This document shows positions 8,624-17,192 of a stretch of DNA of 64,000 nucleotides, piece by piece. This stretch comes from Umezawaea tangerina. GTDB taxonomy: Bacteria > Actinomycetota > Actinomycetes > Mycobacteriales > Pseudonocardiaceae. The stretch is taken from contig NZ_PVTF01000007.1 in NCBI RefSeq assembly GCF_003002815.1, positions 372,001-436,000 on the forward strand, written 5' to 3'. Each line of letters begins with the position of its first letter. Positions within the stretch are counted from its first letter, which is position 1. The position numbers were made by a program, and so were the translations under genes. Below the pieces are notes generated by a model, which had not been told where the DNA came from, made no database searches, and saw nothing but the letters and a program-made list of their open reading frames with translations.

Positions 8624-9363
8624 AGCCCGCCGGAGGCGAAGACGACGTCACCGGTGATCCACGCGGCGTCGGGGGAGGCGAGGAAGGCCACCACGGGGCC
8701 GATGTCGGACGGCTGTCCGAGACGGCCCAGCGGGGTGGCCGCGACGACGCCCGCGACCAGCCCCTCGTCGGCGACCAGGCCGCGGGAGCCCTCGGTCTCG
8801 GTGGCGCCCGGTGCCACCGCGTTGACCCGGACGTTGCGCGGCCCGAGCTCGTTGGCCAGCACCCTGGTCAGCGTGGTGACGGCGGCCTTGGTCGACAGGT
8901 GCAGCGCCGCGCCGGGCCGGTTGCCCGCGAGGCCGGAGGTCGAGACGTTGACGATCGACCCGCCGGTCGCGGGCACCCGCCGGACGAACGCCCGGCAGGT
9001 CAGGAAGGTGCCGAGCACGTTGGTCCGGTACTGCCGGTCGAACTCCTCCGGCGTCACGTCCTCCAACGGCCCGAACGTGTAGGTCGCCGCGTTGTTCACC
9101 AGCGTGTCGACCGGCCCGAACGCCGCCGCGGCCCGGTCGAACAGCCGCTCGACGTCATCGGGTTCCCCGACGTCCCCGGCCAGCGCCACGGCCTTGCCGC
9201 CGTGCGCGACGATGTCCGCCACGGTCCGTTCGGCGGCCGAGCGGTCGGCGGCGTAGTTCACCGCGACCGCGGCCCCGGCGGCCGCCAGTGCCGACGAGAT
9301 CCCCCGCCCGATGCCCTTCCCGCCGCCGGTCACCAGTGCCACGCGCCCGTTCAGGTCGATCAT
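8617..9363 (-). CDS. Short-chain dehydrogenase/reductase with unusual active site
   Basis: 248-residue classical SDR: cofactor motif TGGGKGIG (residues 12-19), NNAATY (NNAG-type), catalytic Ser in SIVNVSTSG, and a C-terminal motif ITGDVVFASGGLR. The YxxxK position reads HLSTK (codons CAC CTG TCG ACC AAG), so the catalytic tyrosine is replaced by histidine. The lysine is kept. Either the enzyme works with an altered proton relay or it is catalytically weak. It is divergent from the HxlR regulator, which is likely its controller through the palindrome between them. NADPH or NADH preference is not decided by the sequence. Confidence 0.87.
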   Translation of the reverse strand: MIDLNGRVALVTGGGKGIGRGISSALAAAGAAVAVNYAADRSAAERTVADIVAHGGKAVALAGDVGEPDDVERLFDRAAAAFGPVDTLVNNAATYTFGPLEDVTPEEFDRQYRTNVLGTFLTCRAFVRRVPATGGSIVNVSTSGLAGNRPGAALHLSTKAAVTTLTRVLANELGPRNVRVNAVAPGATETEGSRGLVADEGLVAGVVAATPLGRLGQPSDIGPVVAFLASPDAAWITGDVVFASGGLR

Positions 9364-9416
9364 GTTCCGCTCCTCGCCGCTGTGCCGACCGGCGAAAGGT
9401 AGCGACCCGACCTACC

Positions 9417-9436
9417 AAAGGTAAGTACATACCTTT
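9417..9436. promoter_or_regulatory. Palindrome between divergent SDR and HxlR genes
   Basis: Inverted repeat AAAGGTA (9417-9423), 6-base spacer, TACCTTT (9430-9436). Further half-sites, AAAGGTAG near 9396 and CGGTAAG near 9437, flank it. HxlR proteins commonly bind such sites between divergent genes. TAAGCT (9440-9445) lies 6 bases before the HxlR ATG and may be its -10, giving a leaderless message. Confidence 0.6.
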
Positions 9437-9451
9437 CGGTAAGCTCCTCCC

Positions 9452-9856
9452 ATGAGCGAGCCGTCGGGTCCTCCGCGCGACCTCTTCGGCGCCGACTGCC
9501 CCAGGCTGCCGATCCGCGCCGACATCACCGGCCGCTGGGCCACCCTGCTGCTCGCCGCGCTGACGACCCGCCCGCACCGCTTCGCCGAACTGGCCGCCCG
9601 CCTCGACGGCATCAGCGAGAAGGTGCTGTCCCAGACGCTGCGCACCCTCACCCGCGACGGCCTCGTCAGCCGCACCGCCACCCCCACCGTCCCGATCCAG
9701 GTCACCTACGAGCTGACCCCGCTCGGCGCCGACCTCACCCCGCGCCTCGTGGACCTCGTCACGTGGGCCGACCGGCACGGGCCCGCCATCCAGGCGGCCC
9801 GGTCCGCCTACGACGCCGACCCGCCGATCCCACCCGCCGTGGCGAACCGGCACTGA
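9452..9856 (+). CDS. HxlR-family winged-helix regulator
   Basis: 134 residues. An N-terminal Cys (FGADCPRLPIRADITGRWA) matches the conserved HxlR start with a possible redox-active cysteine. The winged HTH follows: LLLAALTTRPHRFAELAARLDGISEKVLSQTLRTLTRDGLVSR, then the wing and TPLGADL dimer helix. HxlR/MarR-like regulators often sense aldehydes, quinones or oxidants. It is divergent from the SDR at 9363 across 88 bases that hold a clear palindrome, the classical arrangement of a local repressor and its detoxifying target gene. Confidence 0.93.
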   Translation: MSEPSGPPRDLFGADCPRLPIRADITGRWATLLLAALTTRPHRFAELAARLDGISEKVLSQTLRTLTRDGLVSRTATPTVPIQVTYELTPLGADLTPRLVDLVTWADRHGPAIQAARSAYDADPPIPPAVANRH

Positions 9857-9885
9857 CGTCGCCCGGTCGGCGCGTCACCTCCCGG

Positions 9886-9926
9886 ACCGGTGTTGATCGA
9901 AAACCGGTGTCGGACCGGTCCGGTGT
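9886..9926 (+). repeat. Three spaced ACCGGTGT repeats
   Basis: ACCGGTGT occurs at 9886-9893 and 9903-9910, with a TCCGGTGT variant at 9919-9926, giving 16-17 base spacing. They lie directly upstream of the membrane-protein gene at 9963 and may be activator or repressor half-sites. Confidence 0.4.
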
Positions 9927-9962
9927 CGGCGACAATGGTGCCTTGGGGGATTGGGGTGGGGG

Positions 9963-11021
9963 ATGAGGCGTGCCTGGGGGCTGTCGGCCGCGCTGCTCGC
10001 GGTGTCGACGTACGCGTGCCTGTACGTGGCGGCGCTGCTGCCCTTGACGATCTGGGCCGCCGCACCGGACGCGCGGTCCCACCGGGGCGGGCCCGCCTCC
10101 GTCCTGCCGCACCTGCTGGTCTACTTCGTCGACCGGACGCCGCAGGAGGCCTACTTCGCGCAGACGCGGGGGTGGGAGTGGTTGCCGCGCCTCGTCCTGC
10201 TGGTGGCCTTGGTGTTCACGGCCTACCTGGCCACCCGCGCGGTCGCGGCGGGGCGTGCGCGGGTCGCGGTGCTCCAGGCGGGTGCCGTGCTGCTGGCGGC
10301 GGGACTGGCCGACCTGGTCGGGCTGGCGGTGGTGGTCGCGCGGTCGGACGGGGCGGGGAGCGTCGCGGTCGACCTGGCGAGCGCGGGGATCTTCTGGACC
10401 TACGACGCGCTGTACTTCGGCTTCCTGTGCACCGGCATCGTCGTCATCGGGTTCCTCCTCCAACGGCTGCTGTGGACGTTCGCCGGACGCCCGTGGGACG
10501 CCCTCGCCGACCCGCCCGCCACCGACGCCGGCCCCGTGCGGACGGGGAACCTGGCGTTGGCCTGCTCGCTGCCGATCGTGGCGCTCGCGTTGCTGGGCGG
10601 TGCTTTCTCCTACTCCGGGAAGTCCGAACAGGAGATCCGGCTGGTCGAGGAGGTGGCCGGTGTCGTGCTGCACCCGCGGTTGCAGCTCCGGCCGCAGGCC
10701 GACCCTGAGGCGGGGTTCGGCGAGGTGGTCGGCGCGGAGCGGTGGGTGCCGGGATCGGTGTCGGCGGTCCTGTCCCTTGTGGTGTTGTGGTTGTTGCTGC
10801 GCTGGGCGCTTGGCGGCATCCGACCGACCGCCGGGAGTGCCGCGGTGTTCGTGGCGGTGTGGGGAGTCGTCGTGATCGCGAGCGCGTTGGGCGGGGTCGT
10901 CGACGCCGTGGCGTTCCCACCGTCGACCGATGACGTCCTCCACGCGACGAGGTTCGGCGTGGTCTGGGGCTGGGTGCCCGCCGTGATCGCGGTGGTGGTG
11001 CTCAGGCGGAGGAGGGCGTGA
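9963..11021 (+). CDS. Polytopic membrane protein of unknown function
   Basis: 352 residues, which I cannot assign to a family. About eight hydrophobic segments are visible: near residues 5-30, 65-90, 98-120, 135-165, 195-215, 265-290, 300-320 and 330-348. A soluble stretch of about 50 residues lies between the fifth and sixth (SYSGKSEQEIRLVEEVAG and onward). The ATG at 9963 follows a G-rich purine tract; the TTG at 9951 is a poorer start. Three ACCGGTGT-type repeats precede it. It is convergent with the membrane-anchored protein at 11032. Confidence 0.75.
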   Translation: MRRAWGLSAALLAVSTYACLYVAALLPLTIWAAAPDARSHRGGPASVLPHLLVYFVDRTPQEAYFAQTRGWEWLPRLVLLVALVFTAYLATRAVAAGRARVAVLQAGAVLLAAGLADLVGLAVVVARSDGAGSVAVDLASAGIFWTYDALYFGFLCTGIVVIGFLLQRLLWTFAGRPWDALADPPATDAGPVRTGNLALACSLPIVALALLGGAFSYSGKSEQEIRLVEEVAGVVLHPRLQLRPQADPEAGFGEVVGAERWVPGSVSAVLSLVVLWLLLRWALGGIRPTAGSAAVFVAVWGVVVIASALGGVVDAVAFPPSTDDVLHATRFGVVWGWVPAVIAVVVLRRRRA

Positions 11022-11031
11022 ACCGTTCTCC

Positions 11032-11949
11032 CTACCCGCACTCGGGTTTGGTGCCCGCCTGGATCTCGGCGTACTCGGCGCCGGACACTCGGCGGTAGGG
11101 CTGCGGGCACTTGCGCAGGGCGGCGAGGAATACCGACGAGTACCGCGCGGGGTCGAGGTGCCCCGTCACCTCGAACGGCTTGCCGCCCGGCGCGGTGACC
11201 GACATCTGCCCGCGCTTGCCGTCGGCGATGTAGTCGACCTCGATCGTCCAACGGCAGTGCGGGCCCGAGGTCGTCGCCTCGACGGTGACCACGTTCTTCT
11301 CACCCTTGGGCAGCCTGATCGTCTTCTGCTCGAAGTACGGGAACGGCGCCGTACCACCCCCGATCGTCATCATGACCGGATTGGGCCGGTCCACGGCCAC
11401 ACCGAACCGGAATTTGTCACCCGCCCCCTGGGCCGGCGTCTCGACCAGACTTCCGTCCAGCGGCGGCTCGCACGGTGCCACCAGCTTCGGCCGCATGTCC
11501 GTCACGACCACCTCCGACGTCCGCCTGCCCTCCAACGTCACCTCCCACCGGGCCACGTCCAACGGCACCTCCCCCTGCCGCTCCAGCCACTCGGCCGACG
11601 GCGGACCCGCCTTCCGATCCCACCCCGCGATGTCCTCTTCGGACGGTGGCCTGCTCAGGAAGTACGCCGAGTTCAGGTTCAGGTAGTGCACGTCACGCAC
11701 CTCCACCGGCGCCCGCCCCGACGCCTCCTCAGCCTCGTCAACAGGCAACAACGCCCCGAAGAAGCTCTTGACGTAGTCGGAGAAGTAAGCCGCCGTCGCC
11801 GCCAGCAACAACGTCACCAACCACACCACCGGCTTGCCAAGCACCCGCTTCCACACCGGGGTGGCGGGCGGTGCGGCGGCTGATGCCGCAGCCGGCCGAG
11901 GCCGCTGCTGGTACGGGCGGCGAGTGCCCGACTTGGGGCGGTCACGCAT
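11032..11949 (-). CDS. Single-pass membrane-anchored protein of unknown function
   Basis: 305 residues with a basic, proline/alanine-rich cytoplasmic N-terminus (about 40 residues), one transmembrane helix (VVWLVTLLLAATAAYF, about 41-56) and a roughly 240-residue exported domain. That domain has three cysteines in APCEPP, GPHCRW and LRKCPQ plus one in the final KPECG, so two disulfides are possible. No catalytic motif or known domain is recognised. Regular strand-like segments (RWEVTLEGRRTSEVVV, CRWTIEVDYIADG) suggest a beta-sandwich. Upstream on this strand lies the degenerate repeat region. Confidence 0.72.
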   Translation of the reverse strand: MRDRPKSGTRRPYQQRPRPAAASAAAPPATPVWKRVLGKPVVWLVTLLLAATAAYFSDYVKSFFGALLPVDEAEEASGRAPVEVRDVHYLNLNSAYFLSRPPSEEDIAGWDRKAGPPSAEWLERQGEVPLDVARWEVTLEGRRTSEVVVTDMRPKLVAPCEPPLDGSLVETPAQGAGDKFRFGVAVDRPNPVMMTIGGGTAPFPYFEQKTIRLPKGEKNVVTVEATTSGPHCRWTIEVDYIADGKRGQMSVTAPGGKPFEVTGHLDPARYSSVFLAALRKCPQPYRRVSGAEYAEIQAGTKPECG

Positions 11950-12015
11950 CCGACCTCCGTGAGTTCAGAACCGGATCAACCCTACTGGGTCACCGAGTCC
12001 CGCGAAGGCAGTTCG

Positions 12016-12560
12016 CCAGCGCACCCACACCAGAACAGCTACCACCGATACACCTTCACCCCAAGGCCAAAGAAGCCCCCACCACCTCACCCACTCCTCG
12101 CCGACGACCACCACCGAGGCGCACCCGCTTCACCAACACACCTACTCACCAGCGGCCCCTGGCCGAACGGATCCCATACCACCAACCCAACCCGCCCACT
12201 CCCAACCAAAATCCACCGCCATATGCCGCCCCAGCACACCTACCCCGCCTGCACCCCGTGGCCCCAAGGCCATCCGTGCCACCATCTCGGCCTGCGTCGC
12301 TATGTCGAAGCCCGCTGTCGTAGTCCTCCAGCCCACCGACACACTCGCCCCACCCGCGCTCCACAGCCGCCAGCAAGACCGTGCCACCGCCTCGGCCCAG
12401 ACACCTGGTCGAAGTCGACCATCGCGGTCCACCAGCACACCGACGCACTCGCTCTGCCTGTGCTCGTGGCCGAAGGGGAGTCCATACCACCGTCTCGGCC
12501 CACCACTCCTGGCCAAAGTCCACCGTCGTCGGTGCGCCAGCGCACCGACGAACCCGACCC
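12016..12560. repeat. Degenerate tandem repeats of about 97-116 bp, six copies
   Basis: The stretch from 11950 to 12629 has no convincing gene and is C-rich on the plus strand. A core like CCAGCACACCGACG recurs at about 12016, 12132, 12231, 12328, 12432 and 12537. The last two copies are exactly 105 bases apart and the most alike; translated conceptually they give the same peptide pattern (PAHRRTR every 35 codons). Between cores are variants of TCTCGGCCCA-CTCCTGGCC-AAGTCCACC. Divergence rises toward the left, as in an ageing minisatellite. Open frames through it are by-products of base composition. Confidence 0.72.
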
Positions 12561-12629
12561 GCCTGCGCCCCGCGTCTCGGTCCCACCTGACCTGGCCTTG
12601 CCGCCAGCGGCGCCATCGACCGCTGTGGC

Positions 12630-13190
12630 TTAGCGGGTGCGGTAGCGCGCGTAGACCAGCCCACTGTCGAACGCGCGTTCCTCCACCAGGTCGAGGTCCA
12701 AGCGCACGCCGTCGGGGAAGAATCGCTTGCCACCACCGACCACGGTCGTCGTGATGAACAGGTGGTACTCGTCCACCAGACCGGCAGCGATCGCCTGAGC
12801 CGCGATGGTCGGGCCGTCGATGCTGAGGTCGTGGTCGGACTCGGCCTTGAGCTTGCGCACCACGTCCGGGTCGAACGTCCGCTCGATCCTGGTCCTCGCG
12901 CTGGACACCGACTCCAGCGTCGTGGAGTACACGACCTTCTCCGCGGCCTGCCAGTCGCGCGCGTACTCCACGAACTGCGGCGGCTGGTCGGGCTCGGTGT
13001 GCGCGGTCTCCCAGAACACCATCGTCTCGTATATCCGCCTGCCGTAGAGGAACGTGCGGACAGGACGGAAGACGTCCCCGATGAACGCGTGCACCTCTTC
13101 GTCCTCGGCAGGCCCGGTGCCGAGGCCGCCTTCCGCCGCCTCGGCGTAGCCGTCGAGCGAGGTGATCATCGAGTAGATGAGCTTCGCCAT
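12630..13190 (-). CDS. Dihydrofolate reductase/RibD C-terminal domain family protein
   Basis: 186-residue cytoplasmic NADPH-dependent reductase-like protein. The RibD_C/DHFR-like fold is shown by the N-terminal KLIYSMITSLDGY, the FLYGRRIYETMVFW helix, DLSIDGPTIAAQAIAAGLVDEYHLFI and the closing VVGGGKRFFPDG. Actinomycetes carry many such paralogues of unknown substrate. A strong GGAGGAG ribosome site lies just before the ATG. It borders the degenerate repeats on its 3' side and the LuxR-type regulator 170 bases upstream. Confidence 0.88.
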   Translation of the reverse strand: MAKLIYSMITSLDGYAEAAEGGLGTGPAEDEEVHAFIGDVFRPVRTFLYGRRIYETMVFWETAHTEPDQPPQFVEYARDWQAAEKVVYSTTLESVSSARTRIERTFDPDVVRKLKAESDHDLSIDGPTIAAQAIAAGLVDEYHLFITTTVVGGGKRFFPDGVRLDLDLVEERAFDSGLVYARYRTR

Positions 13191-13360
13191 GCTCCTCCTC
13201 CATCACGACCGCGCCGGTCGACAAGCGGTCCTACCAGTGATGACCTCCGCACGCCCCCGAACTCATCGGTCACCCCCAGCACTGCACTCCCTGCCCGACA
13301 CCACGGCGAACAGTCGGCCGCGTAACACCCTCGCTACGCCACGGTGGAACCTGACTGTTC

Positions 13361-13999
13361 TCAGGTGCCCAGGTACTTGAGCACGGCCAGCACCCGACGG
13401 TGGTCGGTGTCGGTCGGCGGCAGATCGAGCTTGGCGAAGATGTTGGTCACGTACTTCTCCACCGCGCTGTGGCCGACCTTCAGCGCCGCCGTGATGCCGT
13501 TGTTGGAGCGACCCTCCGCCATCAACCGCAGCACCTCCTGTTCCCGCGGAGTCAGACGCTCCATCGGATCGTCGCGACGCACCAGCAGCTGGGCGACCAC
13601 CTCCGGATCCAGCGCCGTGCCCCCGGCGGCCACCCTGCGCAGCGCGTCGAGGAAGTCCGACACCTGCGCGACCCGGTCCTTCAACAGGTACCCGACACCA
13701 CTGGTACCGACCGACAGCAGATCCGTGGCGTACCGCTCCTCCACGTACTGCGACAGCACGCACACCGCGATCTCGGGGTGCAACCGCCGGATGACGAGCG
13801 CGGCCCGGATGCCCTCGTCGGTGTGGGTCGGCGGCATCCGCACGTCGACGACCACGACATCGGGCCGGTGTGCGTCGACGGCGGTCAGCAACCGGTCGGC
13901 GTCCGGCACCGCGTCGACGACCTCGAAGCCCCCGTCGGTGAGCAGCTTGGTGAGGCCTGCCCGCAGCAGGACGGAGTCTTCGGCTAGCACTACTCGCAT
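13361..13999 (-). CDS. NarL/LuxR-family response regulator
   Basis: 212 residues. Receiver: MRVVLAEDSVLLR (acidic pair), phospho-Asp in VVVVDVRMPPTHTDEG, switch and Lys in GYLLKDRVAQV. GerE HTH: LTPREQEVLRLMAEGRSNNGIT. The sequence after DVRMPPT matches the LuxR subfamily paired with DesK-like kinases that sit next to ABC exporters. It overlaps the kinase gene by 10 bases, so the two are coupled. The ABC ATPase it would normally control is only a stub at 15443, so this system may have lost its target. Confidence 0.94.
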   Translation of the reverse strand: MRVVLAEDSVLLRAGLTKLLTDGGFEVVDAVPDADRLLTAVDAHRPDVVVVDVRMPPTHTDEGIRAALVIRRLHPEIAVCVLSQYVEERYATDLLSVGTSGVGYLLKDRVAQVSDFLDALRRVAAGGTALDPEVVAQLLVRRDDPMERLTPREQEVLRLMAEGRSNNGITAALKVGHSAVEKYVTNIFAKLDLPPTDTDHRRVLAVLKYLGT

Positions 14000-15282
14000 G
14001 GGACGGACACGGTAACGGTCGTCGGGCCACCGGGTGGGCTCACCACCGTCAGACCACCGTCGACGGCGGCCGCCCGCTGCGCGAGCCCACGCAGACCGGT
14101 GCCTGCGCCCTCGGACGACGCCCCGCCCCGACCGTCATCGGTCACGGTGACGACCAGCCGGTCGCCGACCTGCTCCGTCACGACCTCGGCCCGGCTCGCC
14201 TCCGCGTGCTTGGCGACGTTCGTCAGCGCCTCCGACACGGCGAAGTAGGCGATCGCCTCGATGCTCGGCGAGCACCGCCGCGGGACGTCCACGCGTAACT
14301 TCACCGGCAACGGCGCCCGCGCGACGACGCCGGACAGCGCCGCGTCGAGCCCCCGGTCGTCGAGCACGGCCGGATGCAGCCCGCGCACGAAGTCACGCAG
14401 CTCGGCCAGCGCCGCGGTGGCCTCGTCATGGGCCGCAGCGATCACCTCCAATGCCTCCTCCGTTGGTGTGGTCAGCGTCGCGCGGGCCATGCCCAGGTTC
14501 ATCGCCAGGCAGACGAGGCGCTGCTGGACGCCGTCGTGCAGGTCCCGTTCGATCCGGCGCCGTTCGCTGTCGGCGGCGGAGGTCAGGTCGGCCCGGCTGC
14601 GGGCCAACGACTCCACCCGTTCGGCGAGCTCCTCGGCTTGGCCGCGACCGAGCAGGTGCCGGGCCACGGCCGTGTCCGCTCCGGCGACCCCGCGCGCGAC
14701 CCACGGCGCGGCGAACAGCAGGGCGATGGCCCCGACGAACCGCAGGAGGTACTCGGGACCGGACGGAGTGCCCACGGACAAGGGCAGGAGCACGGGCGCT
14801 GACCAGCAGGCCAGGACGACCACCCCGCCAAGACCGCCCAGCAGCGGCGTGAGCAGGTGGTAGGCGAGCTGGCGCCAGGTGGCCCCCGTGGTCCACGGCC
14901 GCAGGATCGACCGCCACCCGGAGCCGGGGGCGTGCCCCGGCGCGGCGATCTCGACACCGAGCAGCGCCCGGAACCGCTCCCGCTGGAGTGCGCTGATGAA
15001 CCGCACCCACGGCGGCACCGCCAGCGGGGCCAACAGCGCGACGACCACGTACAGCGCGGTGAGCAGCCAGTGGCCGTTCGCCCCCTGGACCAGGCTGATC
15101 ACGGCGGCCCACCACAACACGCCCAGGAGCACGACCACCACACCCGTCGCGGCGCCGAGGAACATCCCCGCCACCGCGTGGAAGGTGGCTTGCCAGGTGC
15201 GGTGCGACGACAGCGGTCGCAGCAGGGCGAGCGGGCCGGTGGTCCGCGCGTCCGTCCTGGCATCGGTGCTCGCTGAGGTCAT
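13990..15282 (-). CDS. Sensor histidine kinase (DesK-type, with membrane sensor domain)
   Basis: 430 residues from the ATG at 15282 (MTSASTDARTD); the open frame continues upstream but lacks kinase-like sequence. The N-terminal half (about 25-260) has four main hydrophobic segments around a 70-residue soluble loop, the putative-sensor layout of actinomycete kinases. HisKA_3 phospho-His lies in SERRRIERDLHDGVQQRL. HATPase_c shows SEALTNVAKHA and DDGRGG...GTGLRGLAQR. The last 10 bases overlap the regulator. It is divergent from the truncated ABC ATPase, a normal arrangement for bacitracin- or lipid-type export control. Confidence 0.93.
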   Translation of the reverse strand: MTSASTDARTDARTTGPLALLRPLSSHRTWQATFHAVAGMFLGAATGVVVVLLGVLWWAAVISLVQGANGHWLLTALYVVVALLAPLAVPPWVRFISALQRERFRALLGVEIAAPGHAPGSGWRSILRPWTTGATWRQLAYHLLTPLLGGLGGVVVLACWSAPVLLPLSVGTPSGPEYLLRFVGAIALLFAAPWVARGVAGADTAVARHLLGRGQAEELAERVESLARSRADLTSAADSERRRIERDLHDGVQQRLVCLAMNLGMARATLTTPTEEALEVIAAAHDEATAALAELRDFVRGLHPAVLDDRGLDAALSGVVARAPLPVKLRVDVPRRCSPSIEAIAYFAVSEALTNVAKHAEASRAEVVTEQVGDRLVVTVTDDGRGGASSEGAGTGLRGLAQRAAAVDGGLTVVSPPGGPTTVTVSVPCE

Positions 15283-15442
15283 GGGCACAACGTTAGGCAT
15301 CCCGCCGTCGGCCGACCACCGGGAAAGCCTGCTGTCGAGGGTGGGGAAAACCCCAAGCCCGTGGGGCTGGTAGCCCGGCTTACAGCACCTTCCCGCCCTG
15401 GCAGCGTTTATGCCTGCCGGACGACGCGGAGGAGCACAGGCG

Positions 15443-15625
15443 ATGATCGAGACGCGGGGACTGACGAAGCGGTACGGCGGCGCGCTGGCCGTCGACGGGC
15501 TGACTTTCACGGTCCGCCCTGGGCTGGTGACCGGTTTCCTCCGCCCGAACGGCGCGGGCAAGTCCACCACGATGCGGATGATCCTCGGGCTCGCCGCGTG
15601 GCGACCGCACCACCGGGACGTCTGA
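15443..15625 (+). pseudogene. Truncated ABC-transporter ATP-binding protein (N-terminal 60 residues)
   Basis: The reading frame starts well: GGAGGA (15428-15433), then ATG and [20 protein letters not shown], the usual start of a drug-export ABC ATPase. Walker A reads [10 protein letters not shown], with Arg where the family has Gly in GPNGAGK. After MRMILGL the homology ends and a short unrelated tail ([10 protein letters not shown]) reaches a stop. Q-loop, signature, Walker B and the partner permease are all absent. The next gene starts 31 bases later. It is probably the scar of a deletion or insertion that removed the rest of an ABC/two-component locus. Confidence 0.82.
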
Positions 15626-15656
15626 CCTGGTCACCCCATCACCCAAGGAGAATTCG

Positions 15657-17192
15657 ATGAACCGATCACGACGCGCACTGCTGGGCGCGGTGCTGGCCAC
15701 GGCTGCGGGACTCGCTGCGGCCCCCGTCGCGGGCGCCGACACGACGCAGGACGCGGGGCTCGGTCCGTACCACCGGCAACACGTCGACTGGAGAGCGTGC
15801 CAACGCGGCCCGGACGACGGCGACGGCCGCGCGCTGGACGAAGCCGGTGTGCAATGCGCCGACATCCGGGTGCCGCTGGACTACTCGCACCCCGGCGGGC
15901 GCGCCATCACCGTCGCCATCGCTCGCAGCAAGGCCACCGATACAGCCCACTACGCCGGTCCGCTGCTCTTCAACCTCGGTGGCCCAGCCACCCCGGTGCT
16001 GTCCACCGTGCCGCTCGCCAGGCAAGGGCTGGGCGTGACCGGCGCCAAGTTCGACGTCATCGGCATGGACGTCCGGTTCTCCGGGCGCAGCTCGCCGATC
16101 GACTGCGGCTGGCAGGCAGGCTGGCTGCCGCGGTCCGCGGGTACCGACCGGGAGAGCTTCGACCGGATGGTCGCGCTGTCGAAGGACCTGGCCGACCGGT
16201 GCGCCCGGACCAACGCCGACGTGCTGCCCTACGCGTCCACGGCCGACGCCGCGCGTGACATGGACGTCGTCCGGGCCGCGCTCGGCGCGCCCAAGCTGTC
16301 GTTCCTCGGCTACTCGCAGGGCAGCTACCTGGGCGCCCAGTACCTCCAGCGGTTCGGCGGGCGAGCCGGGCGGGTCGTGCTCGACAGCGCCATCGACCCG
16401 GACCGTCCGGGCGTCACGATCCTGTCGGACCGCACGGCCGCCTCCCGCCGTGCGGCGGCGCTGGGGGAGTGGGCCGCGCTGGCCGCCCAGCACGACGACC
16501 TGTTCCACCTGGGCACCACCGCCGAGCAGGTGCTGGCCACGGTGGACCGGGTCTACCGTGCCGCCGCCGACACACCGCTGCGGGTGGGCCCGTACCTGGT
16601 GGACGACACCGTCGTCCCCGCACTCGTCCTCGGCCTCCTGGTCGACGACAGCGAGGAGAGCGCGGTCGAACTCGCGGCCACCGTTCAGGTGCTGGCGCAG
16701 GCAGCCGACACCGGTGGCGCCGAGCCGACCCAGGCCCTCTCGGACACGTTGGCGGGCCAGTTGACCGGTCGGGAGTCCGCGCAACACAGCGCCGCGACCG
16801 CCGTGCAGTGCGGTGACGCACCAGTGTCACGGGACGTCGAGGCGTACTGGCGCGACATCGAGGCGGCGCGCACTGGGAATCCCCTGTTCGGTCCGCTGGG
16901 CAACAACATCACCCCCTGCGCGTTCTGGCCGAACCCACCACGGGAACGTCCGGTCCGCGTCCGCAACGGCACACCAGCACTGGTGGTCCAAGCTGCCGGT
17001 GAGGTCAACGCCGTCCTGGAGATGGGCCAAGCCATGCACCGGGCACTCAGCGGCTCCCGCATGATCACCCTGGAAGGCGCCCGCGACCACGGCGTCTACC
17101 TGTTCCGCGGCTCCGACTGCGTCGACACCGCCGTGAACGCCTACCTCGACACCGGCAACCTACCCACCACCGACCTGACCTGCACCCAGTAA
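15657..17192 (+). CDS. Secreted alpha/beta hydrolase, TAP-type peptidase (SlpD/tripeptidyl aminopeptidase-like)
   Basis: 511 residues with an export signal (MNRSRRALLGAVLATAAGLA, cleavage after about AGA; the SRRALL pattern could be Tat). The alpha/beta-hydrolase fold has the nucleophile Ser in GYSQGS (about residue 222), an oxyanion strand LLFNLGGPATP where the family usually has NPGGPG, and the C-terminal TAP-like domain with the catalytic His in ARDHGVY. Relatives in Streptomyces remove N-terminal di- or tripeptides outside the cell. GYSQGS instead of the common GYSYG and the changed oxyanion loop suggest shifted specificity. A good GGAGAA ribosome site precedes the ATG. Single gene following the ABC stub. 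Confidence 0.88.
   Translation: MNRSRRALLGAVLATAAGLAAAPVAGADTTQDAGLGPYHRQHVDWRACQRGPDDGDGRALDEAGVQCADIRVPLDYSHPGGRAITVAIARSKATDTAHYAGPLLFNLGGPATPVLSTVPLARQGLGVTGAKFDVIGMDVRFSGRSSPIDCGWQAGWLPRSAGTDRESFDRMVALSKDLADRCARTNADVLPYASTADAARDMDVVRAALGAPKLSFLGYSQGSYLGAQYLQRFGGRAGRVVLDSAIDPDRPGVTILSDRTAASRRAAALGEWAALAAQHDDLFHLGTTAEQVLATVDRVYRAAADTPLRVGPYLVDDTVVPALVLGLLVDDSEESAVELAATVQVLAQAADTGGAEPTQALSDTLAGQLTGRESAQHSAATAVQCGDAPVSRDVEAYWRDIEAARTGNPLFGPLGNNITPCAFWPNPPRERPVRVRNGTPALVVQAAGEVNAVLEMGQAMHRALSGSRMITLEGARDHGVYLFRGSDCVDTAVNAYLDTGNLPTTDLTCTQ

Noticed and set aside
12016-12560. Tandem units considered as a CRISPR array
   Set aside because: Units are about 100 bases, imperfect throughout and lack short identical repeats with unique spacers; no cas genes are present.
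12142-13224. 360-codon minus-strand frame across the repeats and the DHFR-like gene
   Set aside because: Start region shadows the DHFR-like gene in another frame and the remainder is repeat-derived sequence without family resemblance.
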